Below are positions 1 through 7,974 of a DNA stretch of 15,050 nt, piece after piece; position 1 is the first letter of the stretch, and the number at the start of each line of letters is the position of its first letter. The translations under genes and the position numbers were made by a program. The notes beneath the pieces were generated by a model. It did no database searches. It saw only the letters and a list, made by a program, of their open reading frames with translations, and was not told where the DNA came from. The stretch spans positions 1 to 15,050 of the forward strand of contig JAJUFY010000014.1 in assembly GCA_029263635.1 (NCBI GenBank), written 5' to 3'. The DNA is from Ectothiorhodospiraceae bacterium. Lineage in GTDB: Bacteria > Pseudomonadota > Gammaproteobacteria > Nitrococcales > AK92.

Positions 1-142
1 GCATCGGCGTTGCTGTCCAGTGCGCCAGGATGTCGCGCAGCGCATTGCCGGCGGCCAGCTTGAGGCCGTCCGTCATGAGGCGCATGCCGAGCAGGAAGAG
101 CCCGATGCCACCGGCGAAGGAAAGTAGGCTGGCTGATGTCAC
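1..142 (-). CDS. Na/Pi cotransporter family protein, N-terminal fragment (runs off left edge)
   Basis: Only about 47 codons are visible; the gene continues beyond position 1. The translation contains FAGGIGLFLLGMRLMTDGLK followed by LAAGNALRDILAHWT. This is the typical N-terminus of the Na/Pi-cotransporter II-like family (PF02690, often with a C-terminal PhoU-like domain): one membrane segment, then the conserved LGMRLMT-GLK stretch. Family members sit in the inner membrane and are linked to sodium-coupled phosphate uptake or export. The start is uncertain. The GTG at 142 gives the N-terminus usual for the family. An in-frame GTG at 193 would add 17 mostly polar residues, and the frame stays open further upstream. 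Neither start has a convincing ribosome binding site. The family assignment is fairly safe, the substrate is not. Confidence 0.7.
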   Translation of the reverse strand, partial: MTSASLLSFAGGIGLFLLGMRLMTDGLKLAAGNALRDILAHWTATPM

Positions 143-264
143 GGCAGCACGATTACCCCAGAGATGACGGCTTCGACGCCAGGTGTGGTTCACGGTCGCC
201 AGGCGAACCAGTCCGTGGGAGGCGTGCCACACCGCTGGGTATGATCTTCGCCGATCCGGCCAGC

Positions 265-299
265 AAAGAAAAAGAGGGGCCGTGACCGCCGCGCGGCGG
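265..299 (-). terminator. Probable intrinsic terminator of the host-attachment gene
   Basis: Read on the minus strand, a perfect 14-bp palindrome (286-299, half-site CCGCCGC) begins about 19 nt after the stop codon at 319. About ten nucleotides later comes a T-rich run (complement of 265-275). The stem is strong, but the T-run is separated from it, so this is a plausible rather than textbook intrinsic terminator. The rest of 143-318 holds no gene I can support; it must contain the promoter of the leftmost gene, which I cannot pinpoint. Confidence 0.4.
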
Positions 300-318
300 C
301 GACGTCAAGGAGCGGAGG

Positions 319-765
319 TTAGAAACGCTCAGGCAGGTAGGCGCGCAGCTGATCTGCGCGCATCTTGCTCAAATCCTTGGACAATTCCAGGGTGACCCGA
401 GCCCGGGTGTTGTCGTCGAACTCATCGCGGAGGATGCCCAGGAACTGCGGCCCGGCAGCCACCACAAGCCGCTCGTAGCGCTTGTCGAGGGCGCCGCGGC
501 GCAGGTAGTCCGCCACTTGCTTGGCAAAGCGGTGGGCCAGCTCCCGCTCGTGTGATCGAGGCGGCTCGTAGTCGCTGCTCTGATGGTAGCTGTTGGCGCC
601 CAGTTCCAGCCGCCGGGTCTGTTCTTCGGAGTAGAGATCGCCTTCATGCAGGCGCCCTTGGCTGTCGGTGAAATCGGTCATCTCCACCAGCGGGCCGATC
701 CTCGACTCGGCTCGGAATACTCGTGCGCGCGCAGAATCCGCCACCACGATCCAGGCTGCATCCAT
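319..765 (-). CDS. Host attachment protein (AtsE-type, PF10116 family)
   Basis: The 148-residue product begins MDAAWIVVADSARARVFRAE and carries the features of the 'protein required for attachment to host cells' family (PF10116). These are the N-terminal WIVVADSARARVF strand, a mid-protein DYEPPRSHERE-type segment that often precedes a helix, and the C-terminal RLVVAAGPQFLGILRDEF block near residues 98-115. The length is normal for the family. It looks cytosolic, with no signal peptide or membrane segment. The biochemical role is poorly defined; the name comes from attachment-deficient mutants, and the fold resembles the release-factor/baeRF group. The ATG at 765 has a strong ribosome binding site (GGGAGGA, about 7 nt upstream). 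It stands alone between the YitT gene and the Na/Pi gene, all on the same strand. No other reading frame in this region is convincing. Confidence 0.85.
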   Translation of the reverse strand: MDAAWIVVADSARARVFRAESRIGPLVEMTDFTDSQGRLHEGDLYSEEQTRRLELGANSYHQSSDYEPPRSHERELAHRFAKQVADYLRRGALDKRYERLVVAAGPQFLGILRDEFDDNTRARVTLELSKDLSKMRADQLRAYLPERF

Positions 766-877
766 GCGACTTCCTCCCTGTCGGCTGGTTTACCGTTTGC
801 TTATGAAGAGATGGCGCCGTCCTCTGCAAAGGCAAAGCACAGGTTGGAATTGGCGAACGGGCCTGGAGCGGCAATGC

Positions 878-1486
878 CTACATGCCCATGTAGCGCCCGG
901 TCCGGTGATTGACGGCAATCACCAGATTCAGCGCCAGTGCGCCGACGATGGAGAGCGCGACGCTGAGCGGATCGCGGACGAACACGCCGGCGGCGAGGAT
1001 CAGCATGTCGGCTCCACCCTGCACCACGCCGGCGCGCCAGCCGCGGGTGTTCTGCAGGTGGATGGCGACGACGCCGAGTCCGCCCAGGCTGGCCTTGTGG
1101 CGGATCAGGATCAGCAGTCCGATGCCGAACAGAAAGCCGCCCATGACTGCGGCAAATCCGCGGTTGAGCGATTCCAGGCTGACCAGGGCAGGCAGCAGGG
1201 CGGTATAGACCGACAGCAGGCCGACGGCGAGGAAGGTCTTGATGGTGAAGGCCAGGCCCAGGGCCCGGATGGCGAGCGCATAGAACGGCAGGTTGACGGC
1301 GAACACCACGGCCCCGATCGGCCAGCCGGACAGATAATGAATCAGGAAGGCGATCCCTACGGTCCCGCCGGTCAGCAGTCCGGCATGCTGGAACAGCAGC
1401 ACGGCAAAGGCGACGAACAGCGGCGCCACCAGCAGTGCCTGGGCATCATCGAAGGGGCTATGCGGAATGGTATTGACGCTGTGCAT
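878..1486 (-). CDS. YitT family integral membrane protein
   Basis: A 202-residue, very hydrophobic protein with about five to six membrane segments (roughly residues 17-34, 55-75, 80-102, 110-128, 155-170 and 175-192). Two similar glycine-rich stretches, HAGLLTGGTVGIAFLIHY (34-51) and KASLGGLGVVAIHLQ (131-145), match the internal repeat typical of the YitT/DUF161 family (PF02588). The C-terminal cytosolic DUF2179 domain found in Bacillus YitT is absent, which is usual for the shorter proteobacterial members. It acts in the inner membrane, but the transported substrate or function is not known for the family. The ATG at 1486 has only a weak upstream ribosome binding site. The gene lies 178 nt downstream of the efflux operon on the same strand, behind a large hairpin, so it is probably transcribed separately. 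Confidence 0.85.
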   Translation of the reverse strand: MHSVNTIPHSPFDDAQALLVAPLFVAFAVLLFQHAGLLTGGTVGIAFLIHYLSGWPIGAVVFAVNLPFYALAIRALGLAFTIKTFLAVGLLSVYTALLPALVSLESLNRGFAAVMGGFLFGIGLLILIRHKASLGGLGVVAIHLQNTRGWRAGVVQGGADMLILAAGVFVRDPLSVALSIVGALALNLVIAVNHRTGRYMGM

Positions 1487-1592
1487 GGATCGGTTTCGTC
1501 ATGGGAGCGAAGGCGCACGATTCTCCCATGCCAGCCGGCTCGGGTGTGAGGCTGGCGGAGTGCCGGCGACTCCGCCATTCACTTGCCCGACC

Positions 1593-1662
1593 GGAAACTG
1601 CCTGCCAAGGCCGTGACGGCGGGCCAGGACCTTGCCCGCCGACACGGCCGCATGCCAGGCAG
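1593..1662 (-). terminator. Long hairpin terminator of the efflux operon
   Basis: Two nucleotides after the stop codon of the outer-membrane channel gene, the minus strand enters a long inverted repeat. The arms are 1634-1662 and 1598-1624, with a 9-nt loop (1625-1633). They pair along nearly their whole length (about 25 pairs), interrupted by two small mismatches and one 2-nt bulge, and are followed by TTTCC. The short T-run makes efficiency uncertain, but position and stem strength fit the end of the operon. It would also separate the operon from the YitT gene. Confidence 0.5.
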
Positions 1663-1664
1663 GT

Positions 1665-3104
1665 TTACAGCGACTCTGTGCGGCCGGCCAGATGGGGGGT
1701 GCCTGCCCGTTCCGGCCAGCCGCCGGCAAGGGCTTTGTAAAGGGCGACCAGCAGTGTGGCGGAACGGGTCTGGCTGACGGCCAGGCGGTCCTGCAGCTCC
1801 AGCTGGGCGCGTTCGGCGTCGAGTACCTGGAGGAAGTCCGCCCGGCCCAGCTCGTAGCGGCGGCGTGCCAGCCGTGAGGCTTCCGCCGCCGCCGCGGCTG
1901 CATCCTGCAGGTGGGCATGCTCGCGCTGAGCGCGCGCGTAGCGGACCATGGCGGTTTCCGTTTCTTCCAGGGCGCGCAGCACGGTCTGACGGTACTGGGC
2001 CAGGCTGGCGTCGACATCGGCCTCGGCGGCAGCAATGCGGGCACGAACCTGGCCGACCTGCAGGAACGTCCAGTCCACCCCTAGTGCCAGCAGCCGGGTT
2101 TCGCTGTTGCGACCGAACAGGTCGCCCGGATCCGCTGCCTGGGTGCCGAGCAGGCCGGTCAGCGCGAAGCGGGGGTAGAGGTCGGCGGTGGCGATGCCGA
2201 CCCGCGCGGTGGCCGCCGCGATGCGCCGTTCCGCAGCCACGATATCGGGCCGCCGCCGCAGCAGCTCGGCGGGGAGGCCGGTGGCGACGGTGGCCGGAAG
2301 CGCAGGCAGGGGACGGGCGGCTTCGAGCTCGACCACCAGGGCACCGGGCTCCCGGCCGGTCAGCACGCTGAGACGATGCGTCGTCGCCGCAATCTCGCCT
2401 TCCAGGATCGGCAGGCGGGAGAGGGTGGCTTCCAGCTGGGCCCTGGCACGAGCGGCATCCAGCGTGGTGCCGCGGCCGGCGGCGAGCCGTCGCTCCACCA
2501 GCGCGAGCGAGTCGGCCTGAATGGCGGCGTTGGCGCGGGCGACCCGCAGCTGTTCCTGCAGGCCGCGCAGCTCGAAATAGCCGGCTACCAGGTCCGCCAC
2601 CACGACCACCTGCAGGGCGGCCAGATCGGCGCCCACCGCCATGGCTTCCGCCTGCTGGGCCCGAATGCTGCGGCGTACCCGCCCGAACAGATCCAGTTCC
2701 CAGAGCACGTTGACGCCGGCGGCGTAGGTTTCGCCTTCGCGGTCGCGGCGGCTGATGCCGGGAGCCTGGTCGGCGCTCAGCTGCTGATAGCCGGCCTCGG
2801 CGCTGCCGGTTACGGTCGGCAGCCGGTCGGCCTTGCTGCCGCGCAGCAGTGCCTGGGCACGCTCATAACGGGCCAGCGCGACGTGCAGCGTGTTGTTGGC
2901 GGCCAGGGCGTCCTCGACCAGCCGCGTCAGCAGCGGGTCGTCGAACCGGCGCCAGAATTCGGGATCCGGCGTGCTGCTGCTGAACAGCGGTGCATCGGCG
3001 CGGAGATAGCCGGCCGGAGCCGTGTCGGCAGGCTGCCGATAGTCCGGCCCGACGGCGCACGCCGAGAGCAATAGCGTGCCGACTAGCATGAAGAGCTTAC
3101 GCAT
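1665..3104 (-). CDS. RND efflux outer-membrane channel lipoprotein (NodT/OprN family)
   Basis: The outer-membrane exit duct of the tripartite pump. The protein of about 479 residues starts MRKLFMLVGTLLLSACAVGPDYRQP: a short lipoprotein signal with lipobox LSAC (Cys about residue 16), then the AVGPDYRQP signature of OprM/OprN/NodT-type factors. Two outer-membrane-efflux repeats (PF02321) follow, with recognisable blocks such as LWELDLFGRVRRSIRA, LPAELLRRRPDIVAAERRIAAATARVGIATADLYP and YELGRADFLQVLDAER. I prefer the ATG at 3104 over the in-frame ATG at 3113. The GGAG at the 3113 site is only one nucleotide from the first ATG but is well spaced for the second. The chosen start overlaps the pump gene's stop by 8 nt (ATGCGTAA), so translation is probably coupled. 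It is the last gene of the operon. Confidence 0.93.
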   Translation of the reverse strand: MRKLFMLVGTLLLSACAVGPDYRQPADTAPAGYLRADAPLFSSSTPDPEFWRRFDDPLLTRLVEDALAANNTLHVALARYERAQALLRGSKADRLPTVTGSAEAGYQQLSADQAPGISRRDREGETYAAGVNVLWELDLFGRVRRSIRAQQAEAMAVGADLAALQVVVVADLVAGYFELRGLQEQLRVARANAAIQADSLALVERRLAAGRGTTLDAARARAQLEATLSRLPILEGEIAATTHRLSVLTGREPGALVVELEAARPLPALPATVATGLPAELLRRRPDIVAAERRIAAATARVGIATADLYPRFALTGLLGTQAADPGDLFGRNSETRLLALGVDWTFLQVGQVRARIAAAEADVDASLAQYRQTVLRALEETETAMVRYARAQREHAHLQDAAAAAAEASRLARRRYELGRADFLQVLDAERAQLELQDRLAVSQTRSATLLVALYKALAGGWPERAGTPHLAGRTESL

Positions 3105-6100
3105 CGACTGCATTCTCCAGTTTGCCGGCGGATGCGGCCGCGGACGCGCGGCCGAAGCGGCGCGCCATCAGCCGCAGCGCGGCGTAGAAGACCGGCGTGA
3201 AGAACAGCCCGAACAGGGTGAGTCCGATCATGCCGGCGAATACCACCACGCCGGTGGCGTTGCGGATCTCGGCGCCGGCGCCGGAAGCCAGCACCAGCGG
3301 CACCACGCCGGCGATGAAGGCGACCGAGGTCATCAGGATCGGCCGCAGCCGCAGCCGGCAGGCCTCCAGAGTGGCCTGGACGGTGTCCATGCCCCGGCGT
3401 TCCAGATCGCGCGCGAACTCGACGATGAGGATGGCGTTCTTGCAGGCCAGTCCCATCAGCACCACCAGGCCGATCTGCACGAAGATGTTGTTGTCGCCGC
3501 CGCTGAGCCAGACGCCGAACAGCGCCGGCAGCACGCACAGCGGCACGATCAGGATCACCGCCAGCGGCACCAGCCAGCTCTCGTAGAGTGCCGCCAGCAC
3601 CAGGAACACCAGCAGCACCGCCAGCGGGAAGACCACCAGGCTGGCACGGCCCTCGTTGACCTGCTGGAAGCTCAGGTCGGTCCATTCGAAGTTCATGCCG
3701 CTGGGCAGCACCTGCGGCGCCAGCGCCGCGATGACCGCCAGCGCCTGGTCGGAAGACAGCAGCCGCGGATCGGCTTCGCCCATCAGGTCGGCGGCCGGGT
3801 AGCCGTTATAACGGATCGCCGGGTCCGGTCCGTATGTGTGGCTGACCGACACCACGCTGCCGATGGGCACCAGCTCGCCGTTGATGGCGCGGGTGCGCAG
3901 CGCCGTGATGTCCTCGATCTCGCGGCGGAAGGCGGCGTCGGCCTGGGCGATGACCTGGTAGGTGCGGCCGAAGCGGTTGAAGTCGTTGATGTAGGCTGAG
4001 CCCAGGTACACCTGCAGGGTGGTGAAGATGTCAGTGAGGTCCAGCCCCTGCGCCTTGGCGCGGGCGCGGTCCACCTGGGCATCCAGCTGCGGCACGTTCA
4101 CCTGGAAGGAGGAGAACGGGTAGCCCATGCCGGGTACTTGGCTGACGGCGCCCGACAGCGCCTGCACGGCGCTGTCGAGCTCGGCGTAGCCCAGCCCGGC
4201 ACGATCCTGCACGTACAGCGCATAGCCGGAGCCGGTGCCGATGCCGAGGATGGCGGGCGGCATGATGGCGAAGCTGAAGCCTTCCTTGATCTCCGCGAGC
4301 CGGGCGTTCAGCTCGGCGGTGATCTCGGCGGCATCGCGCTTGCGGCGGTCGAAGTCGTCCAGGCCGAAGAAGATGGTGCCGGTGTTGGGCGTGTTGGTGA
4401 ACTGCAGGGGGTTCAGTCCCGGGAAGGCGACCGCATTGGTGACGCCGTCGACTTCCAGCGCGATCTCGCTCACCCGGCGTACCATCGCTTCGGTGCGGTC
4501 CAGCGAAGCGCCGGCCGGCAGCTGCACGCCGCCGATCAGGTAGAGCTTGTCCTGGGTCGGCACGAAGCCGCCAGGCACCACCCGGAACATGACACCAGTC
4601 ATCAGCAGCAGCAGAACGTACAGGCCGAACACCAGGCCGCGCCGGCCGAGAATGCGCGAGACCGTGCGCTGGTAGCCCTCCGAGCCGCGGGCGAAGGCGC
4701 GGTTGAACGGCCGGAACAGCCAGCCGAGCAGTTTGTCGATCAGGCGGGTCGGAGCATCCGGCGCCGCGCCGAGCGGTTTGAGCAGCACCGCCGCCAGCGC
4801 CGGCGACAGGGTCAGTGAGTTGATGCCCGAGATCACCGCCGAGATGGCGATGGTGACGGCGAATTGCCGGTAGAACTGGCCGGTGACGCCGCTCAGGAAC
4901 GCCATTGGCACGAACACCGCGCACAGCACCAGCGAGATGGCGACGATGGGTCCGCTCACCTCGCGCATGGCCTGATGCGCGGCGGCCAGCGGCTTGAGGC
5001 CTTCCTCGATGTTGCGCTCGACGTTCTCGACCACGACGATGGCGTCGTCGACGACGATGCCGATGGCGAGCACCAGCCCGAACAGCGTCAGGGTGTTGAT
5101 CGAGAAGCCGAGCAGGTACAGGACGGCGAAGGTGCCGACGATGGACACCGGCACCGCCAGCAGCGGGATGATGGACGCCCGCCAGGTCTGCAGGAACAGC
5201 ACCACCACCAGTACCACCAGCAGCACCGCTTCCAGCAGGGTCTTGATCACGGCGGCGATGGAGTCCTGGATGAACACGGTCGGGTCGTACGGCACCTCGT
5301 AGCTCACGCCAGGCGGGAAGCGGCTCGAGAGCTCCTCCATCTTGGCACGGACCGCCTGGGAAACTTCGAGAGTGTTCGAGCCCGGTGCCTGGAAGATGCC
5401 GATGCCGACAGCCTGCTGGTTGTTGAGCAGCGAGCGCATGGCGTAATCGGCGGCGCCGAGCTCCAGCCGGGCGATGTCGCCGAGCCGGGTGACGCGGCCG
5501 TCGGCATCGGCCCTGAGCACGATCTCGCTGAACTCTTCTTCGGTCACCAGCCGGCCCTGGGCATTGATCGGGATCAGGAAGTCGGCCGCTTCCGGGGTCG
5601 GCGGCGCCCCGAGCTGACCGGCCGACACCTGTACGTTCTGCTCGCGCACGGCCTGGACGATGTCGCTTGCCGTGATGCCGCGGGCCGCGGCCTTGTTGGG
5701 ATCGATCCAGATGCGCATGGCATAGGCGCCGGCACCAAACACCATGGCGTCGCCGACACCCGGCAGCCGGGCGAGCTCGTCCCGCACCCGCAGGGTGGCG
5801 TAGTTGCTCAGGTAGAGGCTGTCGTAGCTGCCGTCGGGCGAGAGCAGGTGCACCACCATGGTCAGGTTGGGCGACTGCTTCTGGGTCGTCACGCCCTGGC
5901 GGCGGACGTCCTCCGGCAGCCTTGCCAGCGCCTGGTTGACCCGGTTCTGTACCTGCACCTGGGCCTGGTCCGGGTCGGTGCCCGGCTGGAAGGTGACGGT
6001 CAGCGCCAGTACGCCGTCGCTGCCGGCGACGGACTTCATGTACATCATCCCCTCGACGCCGTTGATGGCCTCTTCCAGCGGCGAGGCGACCGTTTCGGCA

Positions 6101-6276
6101 ATGACGTTCGGGCTGGCGCCCGGGTAGACGGCGCGGACCATGACGCTGGGCGGCACCACGTCCGGGTATTCGCTTACCGGCAGCAGCGGGATGGTCACCG
6201 CACCGGCGAGGAAGATCACGATCGACAGCACGGCCGCGAAAATCGGCCGATCGACGAAAAACTTCGAAAAATTCAT
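3097..6276 (-). CDS. RND multidrug efflux pump, HAE1 family (MexF/OqxB/AdeG-like)
   Basis: The proton-driven inner-membrane pump of a tripartite drug exporter. At 1059 residues it has full HAE1 length. The N-terminus (MNFSKFFVDRPIFAAVLSIV) and the block PVSEYPDVVPPSVMVRAVYPGASPNVIAETVASPLEEAI resemble the MexF/OqxB branch more than AcrB. Key proton-relay residues are present: Asp410-Asp411 in GIVVDDAIVVVENVER (TM4) and Lys946 in GLACKNAILIVEF (TM10). They correspond to AcrB D407/D408 and K940. There are two large periplasmic loops, and no frameshift or truncation. The ATG at 6276 has GGAG about 8 nt upstream. The substrate range cannot be read from sequence; MexF/OqxB relatives export chloramphenicol, fluoroquinolones and trimethoprim. 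The channel gene follows with an 8-nt overlap, and the ABM gene precedes it by 84 nt. Confidence 0.96.
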   Translation of the reverse strand: MNFSKFFVDRPIFAAVLSIVIFLAGAVTIPLLPVSEYPDVVPPSVMVRAVYPGASPNVIAETVASPLEEAINGVEGMMYMKSVAGSDGVLALTVTFQPGTDPDQAQVQVQNRVNQALARLPEDVRRQGVTTQKQSPNLTMVVHLLSPDGSYDSLYLSNYATLRVRDELARLPGVGDAMVFGAGAYAMRIWIDPNKAAARGITASDIVQAVREQNVQVSAGQLGAPPTPEAADFLIPINAQGRLVTEEEFSEIVLRADADGRVTRLGDIARLELGAADYAMRSLLNNQQAVGIGIFQAPGSNTLEVSQAVRAKMEELSSRFPPGVSYEVPYDPTVFIQDSIAAVIKTLLEAVLLVVLVVVLFLQTWRASIIPLLAVPVSIVGTFAVLYLLGFSINTLTLFGLVLAIGIVVDDAIVVVENVERNIEEGLKPLAAAHQAMREVSGPIVAISLVLCAVFVPMAFLSGVTGQFYRQFAVTIAISAVISGINSLTLSPALAAVLLKPLGAAPDAPTRLIDKLLGWLFRPFNRAFARGSEGYQRTVSRILGRRGLVFGLYVLLLLMTGVMFRVVPGGFVPTQDKLYLIGGVQLPAGASLDRTEAMVRRVSEIALEVDGVTNAVAFPGLNPLQFTNTPNTGTIFFGLDDFDRRKRDAAEITAELNARLAEIKEGFSFAIMPPAILGIGTGSGYALYVQDRAGLGYAELDSAVQALSGAVSQVPGMGYPFSSFQVNVPQLDAQVDRARAKAQGLDLTDIFTTLQVYLGSAYINDFNRFGRTYQVIAQADAAFRREIEDITALRTRAINGELVPIGSVVSVSHTYGPDPAIRYNGYPAADLMGEADPRLLSSDQALAVIAALAPQVLPSGMNFEWTDLSFQQVNEGRASLVVFPLAVLLVFLVLAALYESWLVPLAVILIVPLCVLPALFGVWLSGGDNNIFVQIGLVVLMGLACKNAILIVEFARDLERRGMDTVQATLEACRLRLRPILMTSVAFIAGVVPLVLASGAGAEIRNATGVVVFAGMIGLTLFGLFFTPVFYAALRLMARRFGRASAAASAGKLENAVDA

Positions 6277-6330
6277 GCAAAGGCTCCGACACGGAGGCGG
6301 TAAGACGCCGGCAACCAGCCGGTTGGATGC

Positions 6331-6350
6331 GGCGGCTGCGGCTTGCCGCC
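6331..6350 (-). other. Hairpin in the ABM-pump spacer
   Basis: In the 84-nt gap between the ABM stop and the pump start, GGCGGC (6331-6336) and GCCGCC (6345-6350) form a six-pair stem with an 8-nt loop. A smaller CAACC/GGTTG repeat lies beside it (6312-6325). There is no T-run, so it is unlikely to be a terminator. It may be an mRNA-processing or stability element that sets different levels for the two gene products. This could also be chance in GC-rich DNA. Confidence 0.3.
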
Positions 6351-6360
6351 GAGGCAGGGA

Positions 6361-6687
6361 TCAGGCGTCCAGCGGCTTGTAGTCGGCGATGTCGGCCTCG
6401 ATGCCGAGCCGGGCCATCATCTCCTGCGGGCTGAACCCGCTCTCGGCATGAGCCTTCATCACGACGGCGCGGGCCGCATCGATGGCGGCCTGGCTTTCCC
6501 ATTCGGCCACTGTGACGATGTTGAAGCGGCCGGGGCCCGACACCTGTTCCAGCAGCGCATCCCGGATAAAGCCGGGCTGGCGGCGCAGGATCTCGTGCGT
6601 TGCGCGTACCTTCTGCAGAAACTCAGCGCGGGCGGTTTGCGGCACGACAAACTTATCAATGCGGACGATCGTTGTTTTCTCTGGCAT
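6361..6687 (-). CDS. Antibiotic biosynthesis monooxygenase (ABM) domain protein
   Basis: A 108-residue single-domain protein resembling the ABM/YgiN-like dimeric alpha-beta barrel family (PF03992). It shows an N-terminal IVRIDKFVV strand, FLQKVRATHEILRRQPGFIRDALLEQ, then the NIVTVAEWESQAAIDAARAVV block. Members act without cofactors on quinols or polyketide-like aromatics, or are of unknown function; the substrate here is unknown. The ATG at 6687 is chosen because GGGAG lies about 5 nt upstream and because the extra 31 residues from an upstream ATG (6780) look non-conserved. The gene sits between adaptor and pump, 89 nt after the adaptor, on the same strand. It is therefore probably co-transcribed with the efflux genes. 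This placement is not part of the standard adaptor-pump-channel layout. Confidence 0.8.
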   Translation of the reverse strand: MPEKTTIVRIDKFVVPQTARAEFLQKVRATHEILRRQPGFIRDALLEQVSGPGRFNIVTVAEWESQAAIDAARAVVMKAHAESGFSPQEMMARLGIEADIADYKPLDA

Positions 6688-6776
6688 GGCTACTCCCTGC
6701 CGATAAATGGTGTGGAAACTGCGGGGTGCTTCTGGCCGGCTCCGTCCCTTTTTCATTTGCTGCCTGCCCTGCGCCG

Positions 6777-7946
6777 TCACTGGGTCGACAGTGCAGCCGC
6801 CACCATGGCGGCCGGTTCGGTCTGCACCGGCATGCCCGGGAAGAACACCCGCTGGACGCCGTTGACGATCACCCGGTCGCCCGGCGCCAGGCCCGACTCG
6901 ATCACCCGCAGGCCGTCCACCTTGCGCCCCAGAACCACGTCCTTGCGCACGGCGCGGCCGTCGGCGTCGACCACGTAGACGTACTTGCGGTCCTGATCGG
7001 TGAGGACGGCCTTGTCGTCGATCAGCAGGGCAGGGAAGGAATCGCTGCCAAGCAGCTGTACGCGCGCGTACATGCCGGGCGTGAACAGCCGGTCGGTGTT
7101 GTCGAGCAGGGCTCGGACGTGCATGGTGCCGGTGGCGGGGTCGAGCCGGTTGTCGACGAAATCCACCACGCCCATGTAGGGATAGCGTGTGTCGATGGCC
7201 AGGCCGACCCGGACCGGAGTGCCGCCGTTGCGGGTGCCCGGCCGCTTGCCGGCGCGCGCCAGCGCCTCGTAACGCAGGAAGTCATCCTCGTCCGGGAAGA
7301 AGTGCACGTGCACCTGATCGAGCGAGACCACCGTGGTAAGCAGGGTGGCGTCGCCCTGGCTCGTCACCAGATTGCCCACGGTGACCAGTGCCCGGCCGGT
7401 GCGGCCTGCAATCGGGGCACGGACTTCGGTGAAATCGAGATTCAGGCGGGCGGCGTCGACGGCGGCCTGCGCGGCCTGCACGTCGGCTGCAGCCTGCGCG
7501 GCAGCGGCCTTGCGCTGGTCCCGCTCTTCCACCGAGATGCCGGCCGCCTGGACCAGTTGCTCGGCCCGAGCCAGCTCGCTCCGGGCCAGCTCAGCCCTGG
7601 CGCGGGCCCGGGCCAGATCGGCCTCGGCACGGGCCAGGGCGGCGCGATACGGCCGCTGATCGATGACGAACAGGACGGCGCCTTTCTCGACTTCCTCGCC
7701 TTCCAGGTAGTTGATGCGCTCGATATAGCCATCGACCCGTGGCCTTACCTCTACCGACTCCACGGCTTCGATGCGACCGGTAAAGCTGTCCCAGAGACTG
7801 ACTTCCCGCATCACGACTTCGGCGACGCCGACTACCGGCGGTGGTGGCTGCTCGGCGAGTTCTGCCCTGCTCTCGCAGCCTGGCAGGACGGCCAGGGCAC
7901 GCAGCGCGGTCGCGGCCCCGGACAGAACGTTGAACCTCGTATGCAT
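6777..7946 (-). CDS. RND efflux periplasmic adaptor lipoprotein (MexE/OqxA/AdeF-like)
   Basis: The membrane-fusion protein that links pump and outer-membrane channel. It has about 389 residues. The N-terminus ends in a lipobox-like LPGC (Cys about residue 24), so it is probably a lipoprotein anchored in the inner membrane. An Arg at about residue 16 lies inside the hydrophobic stretch, which is unusual. After it come the lipoyl half-motif (SVEVRPRVDGYIERINYLEGEEVEKGAVLFVID), an Ala/Arg/Glu-rich coiled-coil hairpin (about residues 95-165), the second lipoyl half (LNLDFTEVRAPIAGRTGRALVTVGNLV), and beta-barrel and membrane-proximal domains ending near GDRVIVNGVQRVFFPGMPV. The ATG at 7946 is preferred to the ATG at 7952 because GGGGGA abuts the latter but is correctly spaced for the former. 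It is first in the operon, divergent from a LysR gene. Confidence 0.93.
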   Translation of the reverse strand: MHTRFNVLSGAATALRALAVLPGCESRAELAEQPPPPVVGVAEVVMREVSLWDSFTGRIEAVESVEVRPRVDGYIERINYLEGEEVEKGAVLFVIDQRPYRAALARAEADLARARARAELARSELARAEQLVQAAGISVEERDQRKAAAAQAAADVQAAQAAVDAARLNLDFTEVRAPIAGRTGRALVTVGNLVTSQGDATLLTTVVSLDQVHVHFFPDEDDFLRYEALARAGKRPGTRNGGTPVRVGLAIDTRYPYMGVVDFVDNRLDPATGTMHVRALLDNTDRLFTPGMYARVQLLGSDSFPALLIDDKAVLTDQDRKYVYVVDADGRAVRKDVVLGRKVDGLRVIESGLAPGDRVIVNGVQRVFFPGMPVQTEPAAMVAAALSTQ

Positions 7947-7974
7947 CGTCATTCCCCCGATTGACTGACCTCTT

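Noticed and set aside
183..395. A 70-codon plus-strand frame between the leftmost genes
   Set aside because: Arg/Ala-rich, overlaps the end of the host-attachment gene, has no good ribosome binding site and no family resemblance.
878..893. CTACATG-CC-CATGTAG inverted repeat at the YitT stop codon
   Set aside because: The loop would be only 2 nt, the left half is part of the coding sequence (YMGM-stop), and no T-run follows. Probably chance.
4031..6502. Long open frames antisense to or out of frame with the RND pump gene (up to about 820 codons), and similar ones opposite the channel and sigma genes
   Set aside because: They are rich in Arg, Pro, His and Gln, have no recognisable domain, and lie fully under strongly conserved genes. 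They reflect high GC content and codon bias.
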